From Microbacterium fluvii (GTDB lineage: Bacteria; Actinomycetota; Actinomycetes; Actinomycetales; Microbacteriaceae), in contig NZ_JAOPFX010000001.1 of NCBI RefSeq assembly GCF_025515205.1, forward strand, positions 806,001-870,000: DNA of 64,000 bases. The letters are read 5' to 3'. The notes below the pieces were generated by a model. That model worked only from the letters and a program-made list of their open reading frames with translations, made no database searches and had not been told where the DNA came from. The translations under genes and the position numbers were made by a program. Shown piece by piece: positions 52,354 to 60,546 of this stretch; the first letter of the stretch is position 1; each line of letters begins with the position of its first letter.

Positions 52354-53413
52354 GGGGGTCCTCCTCGATGAGCGGGGCGAAGGCCGAGGCGGCGGCGATG
52401 GCGGAGGCCACCGCATCCGCCTCTCCGGACAGCGCGAGCGTGAGGTGGCCGAACACACGGCCGCCGATGTCGTTGATGCCGCCGTGGATGAGTTCGAAGC
52501 GCACGCCGTGGGCAGACAGCGCGGCGAACACGTCGGCCTGCGTGGCGGCGCCGTCGCGGATCGTGCCGTCGTGGATCGTGCCGTCGTGGATCGTCATGGT
52601 GACGATGCGTCCGGGGTGGCGCGCGCGCAGCGTCTGCAGCTGCGCGCCGGCGGGCACGTCGTCGATGATGCTCGCGACGAACCGCCGCGTGGCGGCGTGC
52701 TGCGGACCAGAGAGCACGTCGAACACCTCGCCGGTCTCGATGATGCGGCCGTGCTCCATGACGACGACGCGATCGGCGAGGGTGCGGATGACGTCCATCT
52801 CGTGCGTGATGACGAGGATCGTGATGCCGAGCTCGTCGTTGACGCGGCGCAGGAGCTCCAGCACCTCCTGCGTCGTGTCGGGGTCGAGGGCGCTCGTGGC
52901 CTCGTCGGCGAGCAGGATGCGGGGGCTCGTCGCCAGAGCGCGGGCGATGCCCACCCGCTGCTTCTGGCCGCCGGAGAGCTGCTCGGGGTAGCTGCGCGCC
53001 TTGCCGTCGAGACCGACGAAGCGCAGCAGCTCGTCGACCCGCGCCGCGATCTCGGCGCGGGGGCGGCCGGCCACCTCGAGCGGGTAGGCAACGTTGCCGG
53101 CCACCGTGCGCGAGTCGAACAGGTTGAACTGCTGGAAGATCATGCCGATGTCGCCGCGGAGCCGCCGCAGCTCGCGCTCGGGCAGCGCCGTGATGTCGCG
53201 ACCGTCGATCTCGACGGTGCCGGAGGTCGGCTTCTCGAGGGCGTTGACCAGGCGGAGCACGGTCGACTTGCCGGCGCCCGAATAGCCGATGATGCCGCAG
53301 ATCTCGCCTGCGGCGATCTCGAGCGAGACGTCGTCCACCGCGACGACGGGATCGGCGCCCTTCGACGGCGCGGGGTAGGCCTTCGTGACGCCGGTGAGGC
53401 GGATGAGGGTCAT
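52346..53413 (-). CDS. metN: Methionine ABC transporter ATP-binding protein
   Basis: A 355-residue ATPase. Walker A is GYSGAGKSTVLRLVN, the Q-loop is MIFQQFNLFDSRTV, the signature is LSGGQKQRVGIARAL, Walker B is ILLADEATSALD, and the H-loop is LVITHEMD. A C-terminal NIL/ACT-like domain (about 265-350), which binds methionine and inhibits transport in MetN of other bacteria, is present though shorter. At its start a 15-bp tandem duplication encodes TIHDGTIHDGTIRDG. ATG at 53413; metQ ends 64 bp upstream with a strong hairpin in the gap. Confidence 0.94.
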   Translation of the reverse strand: MTLIRLTGVTKAYPAPSKGADPVVAVDDVSLEIAAGEICGIIGYSGAGKSTVLRLVNALEKPTSGTVEIDGRDITALPERELRRLRGDIGMIFQQFNLFDSRTVAGNVAYPLEVAGRPRAEIAARVDELLRFVGLDGKARSYPEQLSGGQKQRVGIARALATSPRILLADEATSALDPDTTQEVLELLRRVNDELGITILVITHEMDVIRTLADRVVVMEHGRIIETGEVFDVLSGPQHAATRRFVASIIDDVPAGAQLQTLRARHPGRIVTMTIHDGTIHDGTIRDGAATQADVFAALSAHGVRFELIHGGINDIGGRVFGHLTLALSGEADAVASAIAAASAFAPLIEEDPRG

Positions 53414-53435
53414 GGGGTGTCTCCTCGAAGACATA

Positions 53436-53470
53436 CGTGTGCGGCCCGCCGTGTCGACGGGCCGCACACG
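53436..53470 (-). other. Intercistronic stem-loop between metQ and metN
   Basis: A perfect 13-bp stem (53436-53448 with 53458-53470) with a 9-base loop begins just after the metQ stop. Without a T-run it is more likely a 3'-protecting hairpin or partial attenuator, allowing more binding protein than ATPase and permease, as in other ABC importer operons. Confidence 0.65.
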
Positions 53471-53477
53471 CGGGGTG

Positions 53478-54377
53478 TCACTGGTTCGCGCGGATGTCGT
53501 CTTCGACCTCGGTGAGCGAGGTCACGAGGTCGGCTGCGGGCGTCTGCACGAGCACGGCGGTGCCGCCGGAGGCCTCGAGCACGCCGTCCTGCACGCCCTG
53601 CGTCGACTGGTAGATCTCGACGAGCTTGAGGTAGGTCGGGTTGTCGGCGTCTTCGGCCTTCGCGGCGAAGATGTTGATGTAGGGGAACGAGGCGGGGTCG
53701 GCCGGGTCGTCCTGCGCGAGCAGCTCGTCTTCGGTGAGCCCCGACTTCGAGACGAAGTCGTTGTTGACGATGGCGCCGGCGAAGTCGGGCAGCGACGACG
53801 CGGTGAAGTCGGCGTCGACCGCTTCGACCTTGACCTTCGACGACTCCTCGATGACGTCGGCGGGCGTCGAGAAGATCGACCCGCCGTCCTCGAGTTCGAT
53901 CAGGCCGGCCGACTGCAGCACGAGCAGCGCCCTGGCGCCGTTCGACTCGTCGTTGGGGATCGCGATCGTGCCCCCCTCTGGGATGTCGGCGACCGAGTCG
54001 TACTGCGTCGAATACAGGCCCAGCGGGTAGATCGCCGTCGCGCCGATCGGCTGCAGGTCGTCGCCGGCGGCCACGTTGTAGGTGGCGAGGTAGATCACGT
54101 GCTGGAACTGGTTGAGGTCGAGCTCTCCGGCCGACAGCGCGGGGTTGGGCTGGTCGTACGAGGTGAAGTCGACGATCTCGACCTCGATGCCCTCGTCGGC
54201 GGCGGCCTCGGTGAAGGTCTCCCAGTAGGGGTCGCCCGCGCCCACGACGCCGATGCGCACGGGGCCGTCGGCGGCGGTGTCGCCGCTGGCGGCCGTGTCG
54301 GCGCTGCCTGCGCAGCCCGACACGAGAAGGGCGAGGGGAAGGGCCAGCGCCGCGGCGCTGAGGAATCTCTTGGACAT
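53478..54377 (-). CDS. metQ: Methionine-binding lipoprotein (NlpA/MetQ family)
   Basis: A 299-residue substrate-binding protein. Its lipobox is LLVSGC (Cys about 22), followed by an Ala/Thr/Gly/Asp linker and IGVVGAGDPYWETFTEAAADEGIEVEIVDFTSYDQPNPALSAGELDLNQFQHVIYL. The SYDQPNPALSAGELDLNQFQH block and IPNDESNGARALLVLQSAGLI are NlpA hallmarks. It delivers methionine to MetNI and heads the operon metQ-metN-metI. GAGGAG lies before the ATG. A 69-nt structured element precedes it, suggesting RNA-level control by a methionine-cycle metabolite. Confidence 0.95.
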   Translation of the reverse strand: MSKRFLSAAALALPLALLVSGCAGSADTAASGDTAADGPVRIGVVGAGDPYWETFTEAAADEGIEVEIVDFTSYDQPNPALSAGELDLNQFQHVIYLATYNVAAGDDLQPIGATAIYPLGLYSTQYDSVADIPEGGTIAIPNDESNGARALLVLQSAGLIELEDGGSIFSTPADVIEESSKVKVEAVDADFTASSLPDFAGAIVNNDFVSKSGLTEDELLAQDDPADPASFPYINIFAAKAEDADNPTYLKLVEIYQSTQGVQDGVLEASGGTAVLVQTPAADLVTSLTEVEDDIRANQ

Positions 54378-54400
54378 GGTGGTGCTCCTCGGTGATCATC

Positions 54401-54469
54401 GGCACCGCGCGGCGGTGCGACGACCGCCGGAAGCGGCCCAGGGGGGCCGCCACGCCTCATCGCGGTGCC
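54401..54469 (-). promoter_or_regulatory. Structured leader RNA upstream of metQ (candidate riboswitch or attenuator)
   Basis: On the minus strand a perfect 9-bp closing stem (GGCACCGCG at 54469-54461 with CGCGGTGCC at 54409-54401) encloses two hairpins. One is 7 bp (54450-54444 with 54439-54433), the other 6 bp (54428-54423 with 54416-54411), giving a compact three-way junction. It ends 23 nt before the metQ start codon. I cannot match it to SAM-I, SAM-II, SAM-IV or SAH consensus by eye. The secondary structure is seen; a regulatory role is inferred from position. Confidence 0.5.
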
Positions 54470-54613
54470 GACATCGACGCTACGTCGAGGGCGGCGGGTT
54501 CGCCCAATCCCGGTGTCACACGCCGACACAGGTGCGCGGGCGCCGGCCGTCGGTTCGCGAGGGGTCTGCGCACCCTGTAAGATCGTTGCTTGTGCATCGC
54601 GCAAGCGAGGCGC

Positions 54614-54688
54614 GCCACCTTAGCTCAGTGGTAGAGCAGCTCACTCGTAATGAGCAGGCCGTCAGTTCGATCCTGACAGGTGGCTCCA
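54614..54688 (+). tRNA. tRNA-Thr (anticodon CGT)
   Basis: Acceptor GCCACCT pairs with AGGTGGC; D-arm TAGCTCAGTGGTAGAGCA; anticodon arm GCTCA-CTCGTAA-TGAGC with anticodon CGT; T-arm GTCAGTTCGATCCTGAC. Discriminator T is followed by an encoded CCA. A TAAGAT -10 box lies at 54578-54583. It reads ACG threonine codons. Confidence 0.97.
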
Positions 54689-54692
54689 TCGC

Positions 54693-54720
54693 GTCGAGGG
54701 CCGCAATCGCGGCCCTCGAC
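54693..54720 (+). terminator. GC-rich hairpin after tRNA-Thr
   Basis: A perfect 12-bp stem (54693-54704 with 54709-54720) and a four-base loop begin five bases after the tRNA. There is no T-run. It probably ends the tRNA transcript or marks its 3' processing. Confidence 0.65.
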
Positions 54721-54737
54721 GTGTATCTGGAGACGAC

Positions 54738-55130
54738 ATGGATGCTGCTGACGCCCTCGCCGAGATCTTCACGTGGGTGGGACTTGCAGCAGGCATCGTC
54801 GCGGGCGCGATCGGCATCGCGATGCTGCTCGCCGACGGCGCCTGGGCGCCCGTGCGGATCATGATCGACGACGCGCCGACCGGCCGCGTCGCCCGCTGGT
54901 TCGATGCCGCCGGGGGAGTGAACGAAGCGGTGCTGACACCGCATCAGGTGCACCAGCTCGCCGGGGCCGACCAGGCCCGCGCTTTCGCGAAGGTGGGTGT
55001 TCCCCACCAACTGCGGCTCACCAAGACGGCCCCCGCTGCGCTGTTCACGCTGCGGCTGAGCGCGGGCTTCCTCGCCGTCGGCGTGGTGGCGGCGATCGTC
55101 TCGCTCGTGCTGCTGTTCGCCCGCGGCTGA
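54738..55130 (+). CDS. Small two-helix membrane protein of unknown function
   Basis: A 130-residue protein not assigned to a named family. An N-terminal helix (FTWVGLAAGIVAGAIGIAMLLA) and a C-terminal helix (FLAVGVVAAIVSLVLLFA) flank a soluble middle segment (WAPVRIMIDDAPTGRVARWFDAAGGVNEAVLTPHQVHQLAGADQARAFAKVGVPHQLRLTKTAP). The middle could lie in the cytoplasm if the protein is a hairpin. Its ATG is 18 bp after the tRNA-Thr hairpin, with GGAG nearby. It is convergent with the next gene. Confidence 0.7.
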   Translation: MDAADALAEIFTWVGLAAGIVAGAIGIAMLLADGAWAPVRIMIDDAPTGRVARWFDAAGGVNEAVLTPHQVHQLAGADQARAFAKVGVPHQLRLTKTAPAALFTLRLSAGFLAVGVVAAIVSLVLLFARG

Positions 55131-55147
55131 GCTCGCCCGGCGCGACG

Positions 55148-56107
55148 TCAGGCCAGCGCGAGCATCGCACCCGCGGCGAGGGCCATGGCCAATCCCAGCC
55201 ACTGCACGACGGCGATGCGCTCGCGCAGCACGATCGCGGCCAACAGGATCGTGCCGGCCGGATACATCGCCGTCAGCGCCGACACGATCGACAGGTCGCC
55301 CAGACGCAGCGCGACGAGCATGAGCACGTTCGCCGTCGCATCGACCACACCGCACGCGGCGGCCAGCACCCAGGCGCGCGGGGCGATGCGGTCGACCACG
55401 ATCGCCACCGGGCCCGTCGCGTGCTCGAGGTCGGCGTGGCCGGTCGGAGTCGCGCCGATCGCGAGCCCGCGGGGCCGCAGCGCCGTGGCCGGCGGCTGAG
55501 AGCGCCGCGCCGCCGCCAGCAGCAGCATCCCCACGATCACGGCCGTGATCGCCGTGTTGGTGGCGCGGTTCATGATCAGCGGCACGACGCCGCTGTCGTC
55601 GGAGGTGAGGTCGATGACGATGAGGAACGCGCCGATCGCGAGCCCCGAGCCGACGGCCATGACCAGGCCCCGCACGCTCGGGCGGGCGACCGCTTCGCCG
55701 GGGATGAATCCCACGAGCACGACCGCGACGAGGGCGACTCCGAGCCCCGCGTAGCCGAGCGCCGAGAGCGTCTCGCCCTTGACCAGCAGCCCCCACAGCA
55801 TCGGAGCGACGGCCGAGACGACCGCGGTCAGCGGCGAGAGGATGCTCATCGGGCCGATCGCCAGGCACGCATAGAGCAGGGCGATGGCGAACACGCCGAA
55901 CACGCCAGACAGTGCGCCCCATCCGACGTCGGCGGCGCTCCAGGTGCCGCCCAGCACGGGGTAGGCCAGCGCCAGCACGACCAGCCCGGATGCCGCGGCC
56001 ACCGCCGTCGCGACGATCGAGCGCAGCTGCCTGGCGGCCAGGCCACCGAGGAAGTCGGCGGACCCGTAGATGACGGCTCCGGCGAGGGCGATGGCGGCGG
56101 AGATCAT
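55148..56107 (-). CDS. EamA/DMT-family transporter
   Basis: A 319-residue membrane protein with about ten helices in two EamA repeats: ALAGAVIYGSADFLGGLAARQLRS opens the first, and the second is near VVDATANVLMLVALRLGDLSIVSALTAMYPAGTILLAAIVLRERIAVVQWLG. A hydrophilic linker (SQPPATALRPRGLAIGATPTGHADLEHATG) separates the halves. The substrate is unknown. The ATG at 56107 is preceded on its strand by TAAGCT (56121-56116), so its leader would be very short. It is divergent from the MMPL exporter. Confidence 0.85.
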   Translation of the reverse strand: MISAAIALAGAVIYGSADFLGGLAARQLRSIVATAVAAASGLVVLALAYPVLGGTWSAADVGWGALSGVFGVFAIALLYACLAIGPMSILSPLTAVVSAVAPMLWGLLVKGETLSALGYAGLGVALVAVVLVGFIPGEAVARPSVRGLVMAVGSGLAIGAFLIVIDLTSDDSGVVPLIMNRATNTAITAVIVGMLLLAAARRSQPPATALRPRGLAIGATPTGHADLEHATGPVAIVVDRIAPRAWVLAAACGVVDATANVLMLVALRLGDLSIVSALTAMYPAGTILLAAIVLRERIAVVQWLGLAMALAAGAMLALA

Positions 56108-56144
56108 GGTGTCATCAGCTTAGGGTGGCGGCGATCGGCATTTT

Positions 56145-56159
56145 GCTAGATAAGCTAGC
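56145..56159. promoter_or_regulatory. Dyad operator GCTAG-N5-CTAGC over the MMPL promoter
   Basis: Perfect 5-bp half-sites at 56145-56149 and 56155-56159 with further outer symmetry (T at 56143, A at 56161) cover TAAGCT (56151-56156), the -10 box 6 nt before the ATG at 56163. A TetR- or MarR-type repressor bound here would block the exporter. No regulator gene is adjacent. Confidence 0.5.
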
Positions 56160-56162
56160 GAT

Positions 56163-58403
56163 ATGACCTCGCGCACTCCCACCCGCTGGCTGCGGATCGG
56201 CATTCCCGTGCTCCTCGTTCTGATCTGGCTCGTCGGCGGCTCGATCGGCGGGCCCTACTTCGGCAAAGTCGACGAGGTCTCCACGAACGACCAGTCGTCG
56301 TTCCTGCCCGAGAGTGCCGACGCGACGCAGGTGAACGAGCGCCTGCCGGAGTTCCTCGGCGGCGACAGCATCCCGGCGGTCGTGGTCGTCACGGCGGGCG
56401 CCGACCTCACCGACGACCAGCTCACCGCGCTGCAGGATCTCGCCGACGATCTCGCGGCTGTCGAGGGCGTCGACGACGACGCCGTCTCGCCGCCGGTCGT
56501 CTCGGACGACGGCGAAGCGGCTCAGATCTTCGTGCCCATCGATGCCACCGGCGACGTCGACGAGACTGTCGCGGCCCTGCGCGAGACCATCGCGTCGTCG
56601 CTGCCCGACGGCATGGAGGCGTGGGTGACCGGGCCCGCCGGCTTCACGGCCGACCTCGTCGAAGGCTTCCTCGGCATCGACGGGCTCCTGCTGGGAGTCG
56701 CCCTGCTCGCGGTGTTCATCATCCTCGTCATCGTCTACCGCTCGCCGCTGCTGCCGATCCTCGTGCTGCTGACCTCGACGTTCGCGCTGTGCGTCGCCCT
56801 GCTGACGGTGTGGTGGCTGGCCAAGGCCGGCATCTTCGTGCTCAACGGTCAGGTGCAGGGCATCCTCTTCATCCTCGTCATCGGCGCCGCCACCGACTAC
56901 GCGCTGCTCTACGTCGCGAGGTTCCGCGAGGCCGTCGCCGAGGGGCACAGACGCTGGGATGCGACCCTGCAGGCCTGGCGCGGCGCGTTCGAGCCCATCC
57001 TGGCCTCCGGGGGCACCGTGATCGCGGCGCTGCTGTGCCTGCTGCTGAGCGACCTCGCCAGCAACCGCGCTCTCGGCCCGATCGCCTCGATCGGCATCGC
57101 CTTCTCGGTGCTGTCGGCCCTCACGTTCCTGCCCGCGCTCATGGCCCTCGTCGGGCGTGCCGCCTTCTGGCCGTTCATCCCGAAGGCGCCCACCCCCATG
57201 CCCGCCGACTTCACCGGCGAGGTCAAGGGCTTCTGGCCCCGACAGGCGCGGCTGGTCGCCCGCCACTCGCGGCCGGTGTGGATCATCTGCACCGTCGTGC
57301 TGCTGGCCGCCGCCGCTGGACTCACGCAGCTCAAGGCCGACGGCGTCCCCTCGAGCGACCTGGTGCTCGGCGCCTCGGAGGCCCGCGACGGGCAGGACGT
57401 GCTGGCCGAGCACTTCCCCGCCGGCTCAGGCAGCCCCGTCTACGTCATCGTCGCCGAAGACGACCTGGCCTCGGCCGTGGGGGTGCTCGACGACAGCGAC
57501 GGCATCGAGTCGGTGGCAGCCGCATCCGACGACTCGCCGACGGGGCAGGCAGAGGTCGCCCTCGACGACGGCGAGCCCGTGTTCACCGCCGTCGGCCCCC
57601 CGGGGACCGCGGCGCCGGAGCCCACCGTCGCCGACGGCGACGTGCTGCTGATCGCGACGCTGACAGACGCCGCGGACTCGTTCGAAGCCGAGCAGACCGT
57701 GCGCGACCTGCGCGTCGCCCTCGACGACGAACTCGGTGCGGGCGCCGCCCTCGTGGGCGGCACGACGGCGATCGACGTCGACACCAACGACACCTCGATC
57801 CACGATCGCACCCTCATCATCCCGGTGGTGCTCGCGGTGATCCTCGTGATCCTCATGCTGCTGCTGCGCGCCGTCGTCGCGCCGGTGCTGCTGATCCTCT
57901 CGGTGATCATCTCGTTCGGCGCAGCGCTGGGGGTGAGCGCCCTCGTCTTCAACCACGTCTTCGGCTTCCCCGGGGCAGACCCCGCCGTGCCGCTGTACGG
58001 GTTCGTCTTCCTGGTCGCACTCGGCGTGGACTACAACATCTTCCTCATGTCGCGGGTTCGGGAGGAGTCGCTGCGCCACGGCACGAGACCGGGGATCCTC
58101 CGGGGCCTGGTCGCCACGGGCGGCGTGATCACCTCGGCGGGGCTCGTGCTCGCCGCGACGTTCGCTGCGCTCGGGGTCATCCCGATCCTGTTCCTCGCGC
58201 AGCTCGCCTTCATCGTCGCCTTCGGCGTGCTGCTCGACACCTTCGTCGTGCGCTCGCTCCTGGTGCCCGCCGTCACCTATGACATCGGCCGTGCGATCTG
58301 GTGGCCCTCGAAGCTGTCGCGCGCGGATGCGGCTGACCCGGCATCCGACGAGCCCGCCGGCGAGATGACCAGGGCCGAGTACCGGCGTACTCTCGAGCCA
58401 TGA
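56163..58403 (+). CDS. MMPL/RND-family transporter
   Basis: A 746-residue membrane transporter with two repeats. The first helix is followed by a periplasmic domain (DEVSTNDQSSFLPESADATQVNERLPEF), then five helices including GAATDYALLYVARFREAV. The second half has a periplasmic domain near SSDLVLGASEARDGQDVLAEHFP and helices with the paired motif LGVDYNIFLMSRVREE. The Asp-Tyr pairs are proton-relay residues of MMPL proteins, which export lipids, drugs or dyes. The start is probably leaderless. The stop overlaps the nicotinamidase gene (ATGA). Confidence 0.92.
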   Translation: MTSRTPTRWLRIGIPVLLVLIWLVGGSIGGPYFGKVDEVSTNDQSSFLPESADATQVNERLPEFLGGDSIPAVVVVTAGADLTDDQLTALQDLADDLAAVEGVDDDAVSPPVVSDDGEAAQIFVPIDATGDVDETVAALRETIASSLPDGMEAWVTGPAGFTADLVEGFLGIDGLLLGVALLAVFIILVIVYRSPLLPILVLLTSTFALCVALLTVWWLAKAGIFVLNGQVQGILFILVIGAATDYALLYVARFREAVAEGHRRWDATLQAWRGAFEPILASGGTVIAALLCLLLSDLASNRALGPIASIGIAFSVLSALTFLPALMALVGRAAFWPFIPKAPTPMPADFTGEVKGFWPRQARLVARHSRPVWIICTVVLLAAAAGLTQLKADGVPSSDLVLGASEARDGQDVLAEHFPAGSGSPVYVIVAEDDLASAVGVLDDSDGIESVAAASDDSPTGQAEVALDDGEPVFTAVGPPGTAAPEPTVADGDVLLIATLTDAADSFEAEQTVRDLRVALDDELGAGAALVGGTTAIDVDTNDTSIHDRTLIIPVVLAVILVILMLLLRAVVAPVLLILSVIISFGAALGVSALVFNHVFGFPGADPAVPLYGFVFLVALGVDYNIFLMSRVREESLRHGTRPGILRGLVATGGVITSAGLVLAATFAALGVIPILFLAQLAFIVAFGVLLDTFVVRSLLVPAVTYDIGRAIWWPSKLSRADAADPASDEPAGEMTRAEYRRTLEP

Positions 58404-58981
58404 GCAGGGCCCTTTTCATCGTCGACGTGCAGAACGACTTCACCGAGGGCGGGGCGCTGGGCGTCGCAGGCGGCGACGCGGTCGCTGAAGGGATCAGCCG
58501 GCACCTCGCCGCCCACGCGGGCGACTACGCGCTGATCATCGCCTCGCGCGACTGGCACGACGCCGACGGCGACAACGGCGGGCACTTCGCCGCGGGCGAG
58601 CCCGACTTCGTCGACACGTGGCCGGTGCACTGCGTCGCCGGCACGACCGGCGCCGACTACGACCCCGCTCTGGCGACGGATGCCGTGACCCACCACGTCA
58701 AGAAGGGCCAGGGAAAGCCCGCCTACTCGCTGTTCGAGGGCACGACAGACGACGGGCGCACCGTGGGCGACCTCCTGGCCGAGCACGGCGTGACCGACGT
58801 CGACGTCGTCGGCATCGCGACCGACTACTGCGTGCGCGCGTCGGCCGTCGACGCCATCGAGCACGGTCGGCACGTGCGCGTGCTCACCGACCTCGTGGCA
58901 GGGGTCGCGCCCGAGTCCAGCGAGCGGGCGCTGGCCGAACTCGCGCACGCGGGCGCGGTGCTGGCGGCATCCGGGGCCTGA
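58400..58981 (+). CDS. pncA: Nicotinamidase
   Basis: A 193-residue isochorismatase-fold enzyme that hydrolyses nicotinamide to nicotinic acid for NAD salvage. The catalytic triad is visible: Asp9 in IVDVQNDF, Lys in VKKGQGKPAYSLFEG, and Cys in GIATDYCVRASAVDA. Metal ligands are in ASRDWHDADG and WPVHCVAGT, matching PncA. The ATG at 58400 overlaps the MMPL stop, so the two are co-translated, though no functional link is obvious. Confidence 0.93.
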   Translation: MSRALFIVDVQNDFTEGGALGVAGGDAVAEGISRHLAAHAGDYALIIASRDWHDADGDNGGHFAAGEPDFVDTWPVHCVAGTTGADYDPALATDAVTHHVKKGQGKPAYSLFEGTTDDGRTVGDLLAEHGVTDVDVVGIATDYCVRASAVDAIEHGRHVRVLTDLVAGVAPESSERALAELAHAGAVLAASGA

Positions 58982-59024
58982 GCTCGACTTGCCGCAGACG
59001 GCATGCGTGCCGTTCGATGGAGGC

Positions 59025-60383
59025 ATGGACAGCGGACTCTGGCTCAACATCGCCCTCGTCGTGCTGTTCATCCTCATCGGGGGAGTGTTCGCCGGAACCG
59101 AGATCGCGCTGATCTCGCTGCGCGAGAGCCAGATCGACCAGCTCGAGCGGCAGAGCTCCCGCGGCGCGCGCGTGGCCGCCGTCGCACGCGACCCGAACCG
59201 GTTCCTCGCCTCGGTGCAGATCGGCGTCACGGTGGCCGGCTTCCTGTCGGCGGCCTTCGGCGCCTCGACGATCGCTCCGTACCTCACGCCCGTGTTCCTG
59301 GCGTGGGGGATGCCGGAGGCCGTCGCGGCGGCCGTGTCGCTCATCGTGCTCACGCTGATCATCGCGTATCTGTCGCTCGTGCTCGGCGAGCTCGTGCCCA
59401 AGCGGTTCGCGCTGCAGCGGGCATCCTCTCTGGCGCTCGCCGTCGGGCCCACCCTCGACCGGTTCTCGCGCATCATGCGTCCCGTCATCTGGCTGCTCTC
59501 CGTATCGACCAACGGCGTCGTGCGGCTGCTGGGCGGCGATCCGAAGGCCGCCGGCGAGGAGATGAGCGACGAAGAGCTGCGCGAGCTCGTCGTCTCGCAC
59601 GAGGGACTCCCTGAAGACGAGCGGCAGATCCTGCGCGACGTGTTCGAAGCGGGGGAGCGCTCGATCGGCGAGGTGATGCGCCCGCGGCATGACGTCGTCT
59701 TCCTCGACGGCGACCTCACCGTCGATGAGGCGACCCGCATCGTGGCGACCCAGCCCTACTCGCGCTACCCCGTCATCGGCACCGACTTCGACGACATCCT
59801 CGGGTTCGTGCATGTGCGCGATCTGTACCAGGCCGATGCCCTGCTCGCGGGCGACGACGACGCGGGCGCCGTGCGGGTCGGCACGACGACCCCGGTCGAG
59901 GGTGTGCGGCGCGTGCGCGATCTCGTGCGCCGTATCGCGGTGCTGCCGGCGACCAACGCGCTGCTGCCGTCGATGTCGATGCTGCGCCGCGAACGCATCC
60001 ACATCGCGGTCGTGATCGACGAGTACGGCGGCACCGACGGCATCGTGACGCTCGAAGACCTCGTCGAAGAGCTCGTCGGCGAGATCGAAGACGAGCACGA
60101 CATGACGGATGCCGTCGCCGCCGCATCCACGGGAGACCTGGTCGTCGACGCCGGTCTCAACCTCGAGGACTTCCGCGAGCAGACCGGCATCGCCCTCGTC
60201 GACGAAGGCGATTACGAGACCGTCGGGGGCTACATCCTCGATCGGCTGGGACGCGTCGCCGCCGTCGGCGACGTCGTCGAGGCGGGCGAGCACGAGCTCG
60301 AGGTCGTCGAGGTGGAGGGCCACCGCATCGAGCGGGTGCGCGTGCGCGCGCACGTCGACGACGGCGGCGCTGCGCGCGCGTAG
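59025..60383 (+). CDS. CNNM/CBS/CorC-HlyC domain membrane protein (hemolysin family)
   Basis: A 452-residue protein. The DUF21/CNNM domain has about four helices (LNIALVVLFILIGGVFAGTEIALISLRESQIDQLE and IIAYLSLVLGELVPKRFALQ). Two CBS domains follow (VMRPRHDVVFLDGDLTVDEATRIVATQPYSRYPV and later AVVIDEYGGTDGIVTLEDLVEELVGEIEDEHD). It ends in a CorC_HlyC domain (YETVGGYILDRLGRVAAVGDVVE). Members mediate magnesium or other cation export; older names call them hemolysins. In-frame starts exist at 58989 (TTG) and 59007 (GTG); the ATG at 59025 is preferred because it begins at the membrane domain. Confidence 0.88.
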   Translation: MDSGLWLNIALVVLFILIGGVFAGTEIALISLRESQIDQLERQSSRGARVAAVARDPNRFLASVQIGVTVAGFLSAAFGASTIAPYLTPVFLAWGMPEAVAAAVSLIVLTLIIAYLSLVLGELVPKRFALQRASSLALAVGPTLDRFSRIMRPVIWLLSVSTNGVVRLLGGDPKAAGEEMSDEELRELVVSHEGLPEDERQILRDVFEAGERSIGEVMRPRHDVVFLDGDLTVDEATRIVATQPYSRYPVIGTDFDDILGFVHVRDLYQADALLAGDDDAGAVRVGTTTPVEGVRRVRDLVRRIAVLPATNALLPSMSMLRRERIHIAVVIDEYGGTDGIVTLEDLVEELVGEIEDEHDMTDAVAAASTGDLVVDAGLNLEDFREQTGIALVDEGDYETVGGYILDRLGRVAAVGDVVEAGEHELEVVEVEGHRIERVRVRAHVDDGGAARA

Positions 60384-60396
60384 GAGAAGACTGCGG

Positions 60397-60469
60397 TGGG
60401 CCCCGTGGGGCTCGAACCCACGACCCGCGGATTAAAAGTCCGATGCTCTACCGACTGAGCTAGAGGCCC
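60397..60469 (-). tRNA. tRNA-Lys (anticodon TTT)
   Basis: The minus strand gives acceptor GGGCCTC pairing GGGGCCC (one G-T), D-arm TAGCTCAGTCGGTAGAGCA, anticodon arm CGGA-CTTTTAA-TCCG with anticodon TTT, and T-arm CGTGGGTTCGAGCCCCACG. Discriminator A is followed by CCG, so the CCA end is not encoded, unlike the other two tRNAs here. Confidence 0.96.
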
Positions 60470-60500
60470 GCTGCCCTCCAGCCTACTGGCCCCCAGGACG

Positions 60501-60540
60501 CCGAAGAGCCGCCGACCCCGCGGGCCGACGGCTCTTCCGG
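60501..60540 (-). terminator. Terminator hairpin of the FAS1 lipoprotein gene
   Basis: A 9-bp perfect stem (60503-60511 with 60529-60537) just past the FAS1 stop, GC-rich loop, no long T-run. It separates the FAS1 gene from tRNA-Lys on the same strand. Confidence 0.55.
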
Positions 60541-60546
60541 GTCATG

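Noticed and set aside
54378..54500. Classical SAM-I, SAM-II or SAM-IV riboswitch before metQ
   Set aside because: The expected conserved cores are not recognisable by eye, so it is listed only as an unidentified structured leader.
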